Shown here: one piece after another, positions 55,367-64,000 of the stretch
Layout: each line of letters begins with the position of its first letter
Numbering within the stretch: the stretch's first letter is position 1
Source of the DNA: Ananas comosus
Taxonomy: Eukaryota; Streptophyta; Magnoliopsida; Poales; Bromeliaceae
Assembly (NCBI RefSeq): GCF_001540865.1
Contig: NC_033635.1
Location: forward strand, 8,964,115-9,028,114
Reading direction: 5' to 3'
Length of the DNA: 64,000 nucleotides
Made by a program: the position numbers and the translations under genes
Notes under the pieces: model-generated
What the model was told of the DNA's origin: nothing
Database searches by the model: none
The model's input: the letters and a program-made list of their open reading frames with translations, nothing else

Positions 55367-56302
55367 TCCATTTGGCAAATTTTTACCGAACGACGCCATA
55401 GGACCACAATTAAACTCCGCAACGGCTCCCGAACCTTTGACGATCAATCAAGAGGTCTCTAACAGCGATTACATGTTGTTCAAAGCAGTGCACAGGGTCC
55501 ACGTTGCATAAAACACGCAAACAATACCACTAATACATTAAACGTTAATCAAACAATACATAAAATTGGGTTTCAAGCTCGTTACCCCAATCCGTGGTGT
55601 AACAAACCAAACCAGCCCATTGATTTGATTCGTCTAGACGCTACAAGATCCGTGCCTGCTGTCTGGAGTGAAAACAGTGGCTGAAAGGTTGCGAATTAGC
55701 GAGAAAAACCACCAAAAGTTGATCCTGAAAGCGACCACGGCTTTCGCGCACACCGGAGCTTCACCAATCGTAGCGAAAGTGAGCATGGTACTCCACAGGG
55801 TCCCAGAGTGTAGTGCTCACACTTTGGGTGCTCGCCGATGTTCGCGGCAGCCGAAAAACAAAGATCGCCTAAAACCAACCTCGGTTTGGAGCCTACCCAA
55901 GCTAGGGCGCCAAGCGGGGGAGCTGCCGGAGGCACGGCCGCCTGAGCTCCGGCCAAGAGGTGGTCACCGTACCCGAAGAGAGGGGTCGGGACCCCTGGCT
56001 GGTGGCGAAAGGGACCGGCGGCGGGCTTCACAAGCAGCCCGCGGCTAGGGCAATCGGGCACGGTGCAACTGCGGCTCGAGGGCGACGCCGGTGGTCCCTT
56101 GGGACCGCCGAGGTCGGCCAGAGGCGGTGGGGAGGTGTAGCAGCGGCCAGGTGGCTCCCCACGACCGCGCAGCTGCTACTGCTCTCCCCTTGGCTGCAGC
56201 ACTTCCCCAAGGCATGGCGGTGCCGGTGATCTTAAGGGGCGGCCGCCTGGAGTTAGAGGACCATGCCAGCAGCGGTCCTGGTCAGCGATGGCGCAGGGAT
56301 AG
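55367..56302. other. GC-rich stretch, probably retrotransposon sequence
   Basis: From 55880 to 56290 the sequence is very GC-rich with open frames on both strands and no recognisable domain. The text before (CGACGCCATAGGACCACAAT, CGCAACGGCTCCCGAACC) looks like LTR or leader sequence. It is the target of the solo LTR at 56303. Confidence 0.4.
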
Positions 56303-58977
56303 TGTCACGCCCCGGGACCGATACCAATTTGGGCCGGCCTGAGCACTTCAAACAGACGCCGAACGGACAGAGTTTCCCCTGTCCGCCCAAGGCTCATCAC
56401 ATGTACATTTTCAAATAAGAAGTGCACTAGCGGAAACATACAAATACGGCTTACACGAGGGTAAGCAATAGCCACGAGTGAAGAAATAGGATAACTATGC
56501 AACTACACAAGTACCATGTTTTCATTTTGATTTTTTGCATTTTGATCACATACATTTTGATAACTATGCAACTATGATTCATTTTGATCACATACATGTA
56601 TCCCTTTTCATTCTTGATTCTTTGCATTTCACTACATTACATTGCTTGCATCATTTCTTTTTACATCACATTTACCTCAAAATGAGCTTTACATTCTTTT
56701 CTTTACATCACTAGTCATCAAATACAAAAGATGAACATAGGGTACTCTACTAACAAAATGTAAACCCAACTCAACTCTGATGGCCTCTGTCTAAGGCGCG
56801 ATACCTTTATCTCGGTGGCTCGCCAGCTCGCTCGGTCCCGGCTCTGTGGAAACAGTGGGGTGAGAACTACAACAAAGTTCCCAGTGGGTTCGGCCTCAAC
56901 TTCACTGACTTTCCTACTAGGACTAACTCAGGCATAATAGAAGGAAAAACTGCATATAGTAATCAAACTATAATATGATGCTAATATGCCTGAACAATAA
57001 GCAGGAAGTATGCTCAACATTAAACATATGCAGATTATGCAAGTTCTTTGTTCTTTATACTTTACACTTTATCTTTGTTCTTTGCTCTTTATTCTTTAAT
57101 CTCACGGCTAACCCGGGGGTTTCGCCTCATTAACTTGCTTCACATTAAGTCCATCATCGCAGGAACTCACCCGTTAGGACCGTCCTTCGGGTTTACTCCA
57201 ACCCGTGATGCATAACTCCGGAGCGCATCGCCCGAGGGGGAGCAACCGCCCTCGAGCATGGAACTCATAGCAAGTATGATCGAATCCTTAACTCAGAGGA
57301 TTGTATGTTCAATCTTGACTTTACACTAACTATAGTGTTCTTCATTTCACTTTATGTTGCCACTCTAGCAATCATTGTTCTTTACATTTCTTTACCTTTG
57401 GCTATCTTTAGCATTCTTGTTCTTTACACCCCACTTTGTTTTCACTTTAGTCATTAACATTATTCTTTACATTTCTTTGCCTTACACTACCTCTAGTGTC
57501 ACTTTACTTTACATTATCAAATGCCACTCGTTGTGTCACTCTGTTCTTTCGCCTCACTTTGGTGCTCACATTTTCTCTTATGCATACATATAGGATTTTT
57601 GACATTCATAAGGTTCTCAACCATCTCATTATGCAAGTTGTACTCACAATCATGCAATATCACATTTTTCTCATTACTTTATCCTAAAATGCATGCAATA
57701 ATGTATAAACATATGCTCAATTGAATGACACATCAGGCATAGAGGGAAGTTCAACGAGTTTGAGATGCACCACCCACCTCGTAGGTTCTCAAAGGTGCTC
57801 CGATGATTTTCTTGGGATTTTTAGGCCTCTCGTTCTTTACCTGCGGCAAAATGAAGCCAACTTAGGTCCTTTTGCCCATAACTTTACATTGGCTTTTCGT
57901 AATGCTAATCCGAACGCACCAACGAGTCGAAAATATCCCCAATTAGATTTCTAGAGGGTCAATTTCTCTTAGAAACCCCCATGAGCAAAAGCCCAAATTC
58001 GGATGCCCTAGCTCCATTGCATACATCAAACCTAGGGTTTGATCTCATTAGGAAGCAAAAGAAGCTTCATGGTACTCTAAAAGGTCTATTCTGACCATTA
58101 CTTGCTCAATCAAAACCCTAGTTTGGATTTCACCATGAGAGGTGTTGAAGCTCACCTTCAAGCTTCACCTCTATACCAAACCATGGTTTTGATCTCAAAA
58201 GAAGCAAAAAAGAAAGTTTCAAAGACTCTAAATACTCCATTAAAACCATTTCTAGGTTAATCCAAATCCTAGTTTGGAATTTAGCATGAGAAGGGGCAAG
58301 ACTTACCTCTAAGCTTGCTCCTTTTCCAAGCTAGAGAAGGAGATGAGAGGTTTTTTTCTTCTCCTTTTCTTCTTCTTCACTTTCTTTTCCTTGTCCTTTT
58401 CTTCTCCTTCTTTGTCTTCTAGAGAGAGAAAGAGAGGAGAGAGTGTGAGGGGGAGTAAAATGAGAGAAATATCTCATTTACCCTCATACATAACTCATTG
58501 GGTTGCCAAAATGCAAATAAACACCTCAACTTTTACTCTTTCACACTGCCTGAACTGGGCAGTTCGCGTAGGCGGGGACCGGTCTCTCCATCAGGGACCG
58601 GTTCCCGAAGCTTGTCCCAGCGCAGCTAGAGCTGCTCCGCGCGATGCGACCGGTCTCTCTTGAGGGGACCGGTCTCTGGGGGACCGGTCTCTCGGGGAGG
58701 GACCGGTTCCCGAGAGCTGATTTTCCAAGACTTAGCCGATTTTTCAGCTACTTAATTTTTTACGCGTTCGGGGACCGGTCTCTCCCACCAGGGACCGGTC
58801 CCCGAGAGCTCAAAAACTGCAGTTTGCAGATTTTTGATTCTTTGGCTCTCGAAAACCTTCCATAACTCACTTTTGATCATTTTAACACCTTCGGACTTTC
58901 CGAAGTGTACCATCCTCACACTTTGGTCAATTTGACTAAAGTTCGATATTTATTCTCCGAATTTTCGGTATATTACA
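56303..58977 (+). mobile_element. Solo LTR, TGTCACGCCCCG type, copy 2
   Basis: It starts TGTCACGCCCCGGGACC and ends TTTTCGGTATATTACA, with GATAG on both sides (56298-56302, 58978-58982). Start, end and phrases such as CGCCGAACGGACAGAGTTTC and GGTGAGAACTACAACAAAGT match solo LTR 1. No coding domain. Confidence 0.87.
58575..58812 (+). repeat. GGGACCGGTCTCTC repeats in solo LTR 2
   Basis: GGGACCGGTCTCTC or GGGACCGGTTCCCGA occurs about eight times, at the place where solo LTR 1 has its GTGTACCGGTACAC palindromes. Confidence 0.85.
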
Positions 58978-59159
58978 GATAGCCGGCTCTCGAAAATATG
59001 CAAGAAAAAATAAATCAGACCAAGTCTATAATCAATAGTTTATCCTTGATTCATTCAATAAATTGGAACAAAAAAATGAAATAATCTGAGTAACGTAAAG
59101 AAAGATATTATCACCTGCATTGATAATGGTCTTAATTGTGGCCCTGTTTGGCCAAGCTT

Positions 59160-59195
59160 CCTAAAAGTGATTTTCGGCTGAAAATCACTTTTAGG
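59160..59195. repeat. Subterminal hairpin of the Harbinger element
   Basis: CCTAAAAGTGATTTT and its exact reverse complement form a 15-bp stem around CGGCTG. Part of it (GAAAATCACTTTTAGGCC) recurs near 60744. Confidence 0.8.
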
Positions 59196-59709
59196 CCCAA
59201 TAGAGTGTTTGGTAACGGTATTTGAAAAATCTGATTCTGCTTTTTAAAAGCTGAAAACTGATTCTTCAACCCCTAAAAGCAGAAGCTGAAAAAACCTGCT
59301 TTTCAAAACAGATTCCCGCAGAAGCTGTTTTCCCACTTAAATTTTTTTACAAAAATACCGAAATTGCCCTTAAACATTCAATACAATTCTATCATATCCT
59401 TTTATAATTAAAATACTCTCTCTCCCATCACTCTACCATTACCCTCCCATTACTCACAGCAACCTACTACTCCCACAAAAAAAAACACTCCTTTCCTCTT
59501 CTTCTTCATCTAATCACTCTCCTCTCCTCTCTTCCTCTTCGGCGAGTTTCTTCATCTCTCTCCCCTTTTCCTCTCCGGCGACGCCTTTCCACCGGCGAGT
59601 TTTTTCTCCGGCGAACCTCCAAGGTACTCCCCATTTTTTTTTTTTTTCAAGAAGAGTGTTTTTTTTTTCAGACTTATCTCCCTCCCTCTCTTGATTTCTC
59701 TTCCTAATC

Positions 59710-59970
59710 CGCGCCCGGCACCATATCCGGCCCCAGATCCGCGCCCGGCCCCAGATCCGGCCCCAGATCCGCGCCGGCGTGATCCGGCAAAGACGGATCC
59801 CGCCAGCTTGGCCGGATCCGCCCCGGCGAGCTCTGGCTTTGCCGGATCCAGCCTCTGATCTGCCTTTGAGCCGGATCCGGGCATGGATCACGCCAGCGGG
59901 ATCCGGCAAAGACGGATCACGCCAGCGGGATCCGGCAAAGACGGATCCCGCCGACTTGGCCGGATCGGCA
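59710..59970. repeat. GGATCCGG tandem array within the Harbinger leader
   Basis: Imperfect units such as CCGGCCCCAGATCCGCGC (left part) and GGGATCCGGCAAAGACGGATC (right part, about 40-base period). It is GC-rich in an otherwise AT-rich element. Confidence 0.8.
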
Positions 59971-60968
59971 CCGACAGGGGAATCGAATGCATGATCTCTA
60001 CCTTTAGCAGACATGTTAATTATCAGAAATGTGCATGATCTTTAAGTTAAAAAAAAAATCAACAATGGCATTATAGTATTCTCCACAACATTAATATATG
60101 GATTTTCTGAAACAAAGCCTTCTATGTGCTCCACCATTCTTGCATCATGACCTCCATTTTAGGTGGTTGTGCTTCTACAGCTAATTTCCACAATTAGAAA
60201 ACAAATAGTGCTTATAAATTATTAACATTGGTAAAGTTCTTTGGTTAGTTGTTGTCCAATACATAGTTTAGAAAATGGGCTTTTACATTTATAACTCTCT
60301 GCAAACACAGCTATTTACATATATATGTTCCATTGTAAACTTTGAACTTTCATATACTCCTCAAAAAATGCTCTTTCTTATAGAAACAGCCATATTTTAC
60401 ATTGGAGAGTTATCCAATTCATAGAGTAGATGGTTTAGTATCTAGAAAGGTTTACCTAGTAGATGGTAGTTGGTAGTAGATGGTAGTTTACATTGGAGAG
60501 TTATCCAGTTCATATACTCGAATTTTCCAGTGTGCTGTTAAAATAGCATTCAGAACAAACCAAAATTCTAGTAGATGGTAGTTTTAGTATTTCGAACCTT
60601 CTTCGAGTTTGGAACTTGAAGAAACATCAAGCAATTTTGAATTTAACTCTTGTTCCACTATCTCTCTGTTACGAAGACTGATTATGCCTTCTTTTCTGGT
60701 CACTCCCAAGCACCATGAAAGAACAGTAGTAGTTGACATGCTATGAAAATCACTTTTAGGCCTATACCTGCAAACACCTAACAAATTCAATGGGTACAAC
60801 TCAACTTTTGAGTACAATATGTGTTGGAAGGGAAATGAATGCATGCATCTAGGAATTTGTTTCCAGTGATTATTTTGTGAAATTTATTGTATGCATGTAT
60901 CAATTATTTAGTGACTTTTTATTTGTATTTATCTTTTAATGCATATTTGTTTACTAGAAATCTGAAAG

Positions 60969-61316
60969 ATGAATTCATCACAAGGAGAACCATCTACCCA
61001 AAAAGAAAAAAAAATTAAAGCTACGTGGGATGCAACGTTGCTTAAAATTTTTTGCGAAATATGTGTTGAAGAGGTCAATGCCGGGAACCGACCTAATACT
61101 CATTTGAATAGAATTGGATGACAAAATGTGGTTAATAAATTTAGAGAGAAAGCAAATAGAGCTTATGACAAAATACAATTGAAAAATAAATGGGATTCTC
61201 TTAGAAGGGATTGGGTTATATGGATGCAATTAGTCGGTAAAGAGACAGGATTAGGATGGAATCATGCAAGGGGTACCATTGATGCCAGTCTTGAATGGTG
61301 GGAGGAGAAATTAAAG
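60969..61316 (+). pseudogene. Harbinger ORF1, exon 1: Myb/SANT-like DNA-binding protein
   Basis: From ATG 60969: MNSSQGEPSTQKEKKIKATW, LKIFCEICVEEVNAGNRPNT, then a TGA at 61119-61121 where Trp is expected (NRIG-stop-QNV). It continues with FREKANRAYDKIQLKNKWDS, LRRDWVIWMQLVG and LEWWEEKLK. This is the Myb_DNA-bind_3 fold of PIF/Harbinger ORF1, the partner that brings the transposase to the DNA ends. Donor GTTAGT follows at 61317. Confidence 0.85.
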
Positions 61317-61399
61317 GTTAGTATAAAATAGTTTGTTTATAGCTTATTCATACTGTATGTTTTCTTTACAATATAATGTAACCATATGAATATATGTAG

Positions 61400-62006
61400 G
61401 TACTACCTGAAGCTGCAAAGTTTCGTGACACGGGGTTGGAGAATGCTGCACTACTACAAGTTATGTTTTCGAAAACCGTTGCTTTATGTGACACGGCATG
61501 GACACCGGCTTTAGGGACAATGCCTCCCGATCCATTTCGTTCACGTGATTTAGAGGAAGGTAGTGGAGACTCAGGTGACGACATCAATGTGGCAGCTATA
61601 AATCTTGAACCCGGTGATTCTGAGGTTACTCCTTTAAGTGATAAAGGAAAAAAAAGAGTAAGAGATAGTTAGGAAAAAAAAAAAAACAAGAAAGATAGAA
61701 TTGGATCAGCTGCTTATATGCAACAACAATTATCACGTATATGCGATGCAGTCGAGAGCTTTAATTCTCAAAGTAGCCGTTCAGTCACATCTAGGAGCTC
61801 GACCTATAGTTTAAGATTGTATGGCTTTGTTGATGACGATGAATGAAATTACACGAATGAGTGCACTTTATATGTTTGCCATTCGCTTATTTAAAAAATC
61901 GATTAATCGAGAGGTATTCATAGACTTGAAGGAACCGGAAGTGCGACTCGCGTGGCTAAAGGATGAATTTGAAGAATATACGGCGACAAAGAAACCAGCA
62001 ACTTAG
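61400..62006 (+). pseudogene. Harbinger ORF1, exon 2
   Basis: The acceptor is TATATGTAG at 61391-61399 and the frame follows exon 1: VLPEAAKFRDTGLENAALLQ, then an acidic stretch, a TAG at 61670-61672, and AAYMQQQLSRICDAVESFNS. A frameshift near 61815 moves the rest (MALLMTMNEITRMSALYMFA, RLAWLKDEFEEY) to another frame. Two lesions beyond exon 1's stop confirm it is dead. Confidence 0.8.
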
Positions 62007-62304
62007 GATGTTTTTCATTAGTATTCTGTTGTTGTACTAGTAATATTGTTTTAACATTAATGTGTGTTATTGTGTGTTTGTTGTGCTCTAATATGCAACA
62101 TTGTTAGTAATTTTATGTTGTTGTGTGTTTGTTATGCTTTTTAATAGAATGTTGTATGCTACTGTATTAATAATATTATGCTTTCTAATAGTTTGTTGTG
62201 TACTATTTTTATGTTTTGTTGTTATATAATGATATGTTGCTTTTGTACTATGAACTTTGTTAATAATAGTTTGTCATTTATTATTATGCATTTTTTATGT
62301 ACAG

Positions 62305-63088
62305 ATGAGCTCGAATACAACAAGTGATTCAAATTCTATAGAAGATGAAAGTGACTCCGAAGATGAAAGTAACTGCGAAGTGGACAAAATAAGAAAATTT
62401 TATATGACGGCTACTGTTGGAGTTGCAATATGTGCTAATTATTATGCCAAGTATCTCATGAAACAAAATCCTAGAACTTCAACACTTTCTGGATGGCAAT
62501 GGGTTCAAGAAACCTTACGAACCCCAGGGGAGAGTTATAGAATGCTTCGTATGGAGTCTGAAGTATTTAAAAGATTAGCTTTGTTGCTTACTAATAATTA
62601 TGGTTTACAATCAACTCGAGCAATGCATGCAGAGGAGGCGCTTGCGATATTTCTTTTGGTTTGTGGACACAATGAAACAAATCGTAATATTCAAAACCGT
62701 TTCAAGCATTCGGGTGAAACAATTAGTAGAAAATTTAATGAAGTTCTTGATAGTTTAGTTCGATTTTCTGTTGACATAATTAAACCGTTGGATCCTTCAT
62801 TTACTACAACCCCTCCTCAAATTCGCAACAATGTTAGGTTCTGGCCTCATTTTGAAGGAGCTATTGGTGCAATTGATGGAACACTTATTCGTGCTGTTAT
62901 ACCTAAAGAAGATCAAATTCCATATATTGGTAGAAAGCCTTACCCAATGCAAAATATAATGGCTGTTTGTGATTTCAATATGGTGTTCACATTTGTTGTT
63001 GCCGGTTGGCCGGGAGCCACGCATGATGCACGAATTTTCACTACTACTTTGAATAACTATGGTCATATATTTCCACATCCTCCTGAAG
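62305..63088 (+). pseudogene. Harbinger transposase (DDE_Tnp_4 type), exon 1
   Basis: From ATG 62305 (MSSNTTSDSNSIEDESDSED), preceded by TATGTACAG, an acceptor-like sequence. The 261 codons have no stop. They carry an acidic N-terminus, a helix-turn-helix-like part (NIQNRFKHSGETISRKFNEV), and the first two catalytic Asp blocks: GAIDGTLIRAV and AGWPGATHDARIF. Donor GTTAGT at 63089 splits the Gly codon. The upstream Met at 62257 is less likely because the intervening text is hydrophobic and T-rich. This exon looks intact; the element is broken elsewhere. Confidence 0.88.
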
Positions 63089-63184
63089 GTTAGTTTAGTT
63101 TTTTGTTTTTTAAATAGTAAGTTATATTTATAGTTTTATATTGCAATTATCTAATAGTTTTTATTATTTTCTGTCTATGTGTAG

Positions 63185-63527
63185 GTAAGTACTATCTTGT
63201 AGACGCAGGGTATCCCAAAATAAAAGGATATTTAGGACCTTATGCTGGCGGAGATGTTAGATATCATATTCCTGAATTTAGACGGGGATCTCAACCACGA
63301 GGTTATAAAGAAGTGTTTAATCATGCACATTCATCCTTGAGGAATGTTATTGAACGATCATTTGGTGTACTTAAAGCACGGTGGCGTATATTACAAATGA
63401 TGCAAGGTTATCCAGTGCCAACTCAATCAAAAATAGTGTCTGCAACTATGGCACTTCACAACTTTATTAGGATGAGTTCAACGCAAGATGAAGAGTTCAA
63501 CAAATGTGATCAAGATATAAATTATAC
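63185..63527 (+). pseudogene. Harbinger transposase, exon 2, truncated
   Basis: The acceptor is TCTATGTGTAG at 63174-63184. The frame gives KYYLVDAGYPKIKGYLGPY and RNVIERSFGVLKARWRIL, with the third catalytic residue Glu, then LHNFIRMSSTQDEEFN. The original C-terminus is cut off after about DQDINY by the Mutator-like insertion, which supplies a foreign tail to a stop at 63621. Confidence 0.85.
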
Positions 63528-64000
63528 GGTTATTTGCATACACGTCCCTGCAAACATAGTGAATTACGAAAATATCCCTGCAAAACGGAAACTCCATAAG
63601 TTGTCCCTGCAAAAGTCCTAATTTATGCAGATATGTCCCTCTGATTAACATATGTTAGAGAACTGTTTATTTTTTAACAGTTTTCTTGTGAAATGACCAT
63701 TTTGCCCTTACAAATATATCCCTACAAAAGCATCATCTTCCCCTTCTCTTTCTCTTCCTCTTCCTCTTCGGGCTGCCGGAGCGGATGGCGGCGACGGCGC
63801 GAGTCGAGCTCGCCGGCGACGAAGAAGAGGGAAGAGAAAGAATGAGAGGAAGAAAAAAATAGAAGAGGAAGAAGGAGAGGCAGAGGGAGAGGAAGAGGGA
63901 AGAGAAAGATGAAGAGGGAAAGGATTCGTCGCCGCGCCGCGCCGCCGCATCTCCTCCCTCGCCGGCGACGAAGAAGAGGGAAGAGGAAGAGGAAGAGGAA
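63528..64000. mobile_element. Mutator-like element, copy 3, left part only
   Basis: The left terminal repeat GGTTATTTGCATACACGTCC, TCCCTGCAAACATAGTGAAT, TTGTCCCTGCAAAAGTCCTA matches the ends of 7172-7847 and 21402-22127. From 63735 the cargo is GA/CT- and GC-rich (GCCGGAGCGGATGGCGGCGA). The GA-rich phrase GACGAAGAAGAGGGAAGAG, preceded by CTCGCCGGC, occurs twice (63808 and 63958). The right end is outside the window. Confidence 0.65.

Larger units (their letters stand above)
59140..63527 (+). mobile_element. PIF/Harbinger transposon with both ORFs, 3' end lost
   Basis: The left end begins GGCCCTGTTTGGCCAAGCTT, as in plant PIF elements, with a subterminal hairpin. A Myb/SANT-like ORF1 (60969-62006) and a DDE transposase ORF2 (62305-63527) follow on the same strand. 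The 3' end is replaced by a Mutator-like element at about 63528, so the right TIR is not in the window. Confidence 0.85.

Noticed and set aside
55668..56048. Arg/Pro/Ala-rich open frames on both strands
   Set aside because: GC-rich non-coding sequence next to LTR-like DNA; no recognisable domain.
59514..60014. 166-codon minus-strand frame with repeats
   Set aside because: It follows the GGATCCGG tandem array and a CT-rich leader; composition artefact.

Overview
The window is nuclear DNA of a flowering plant. It is probably a commelinid monocot: exon 1 of the spliced gene is very GC-rich while its later exons are AT-richer, and the background is a dense mix of copia, gypsy-type, hAT, PIF/Harbinger and Mutator-like elements. 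I cannot name the species. One N sits at 48107.

Two genes look functional. A one-exon CLE signalling-peptide precursor lies at 1218-1517 (+), with a G-box and a CT-rich leader upstream. A four-exon gene at 10637-25046 (+) encodes a TMEM62-like membrane metallophosphoesterase of 735 residues. Its exon joins were deduced from motifs, GT/AG borders and phase. Introns 1 and 2 (7.2 and 5.0 kb) are swollen by mobile elements: a complete but dead hAT element with TIRs and an 8-bp TSD inside an older repeat (intron 1), and 5S-rRNA-like Cassandra-type pieces plus a Mutator-like element (intron 2).

Layout: 1-10.6 kb is the CLE gene, then AT-rich spacer with Mutator-like MITEs, two SINE copies and a Harbinger MITE. 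10.6-25 kb is the TMEM62-like gene. 25-27.2 kb is spacer. 27242-37658 is a copia retrotransposon with both LTRs and a GATTT TSD; a Harbinger MITE sits in its left LTR and a 3.5-kb solo LTR in its reverse transcriptase/RNase H region. 37.7-42.7 kb holds a 2.2-kb LTR-like sequence and unrecognised fragments. 42.7-50 kb is a chain of unrelated tandem arrays. Between two of them lies a 4.3-kb module: two ~1.3-kb direct repeats with CATTTAATG boxes and a TATA box, flanking a broken reading frame for a dsRNA-binding-like domain plus coiled coil. 50.6-59 kb is a wrecked copia element, further LTR-like sequences and a second solo LTR. 59140-63527 is a nearly complete, mutated PIF/Harbinger element with both ORFs, cut at its 3' end by a Mutator-like element that leaves the window.

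The most unusual item is the CATTTAATG/TATA module. A reverse-oriented relative lies in intron 1 of the TMEM62-like gene, so it is a dispersed family that carries its own promoter-like block and, in one copy, a protein that does not look like a transposon protein. Apart from the two host genes, the coding remnants are all transposon or repeat genes with visible stops and frameshifts.
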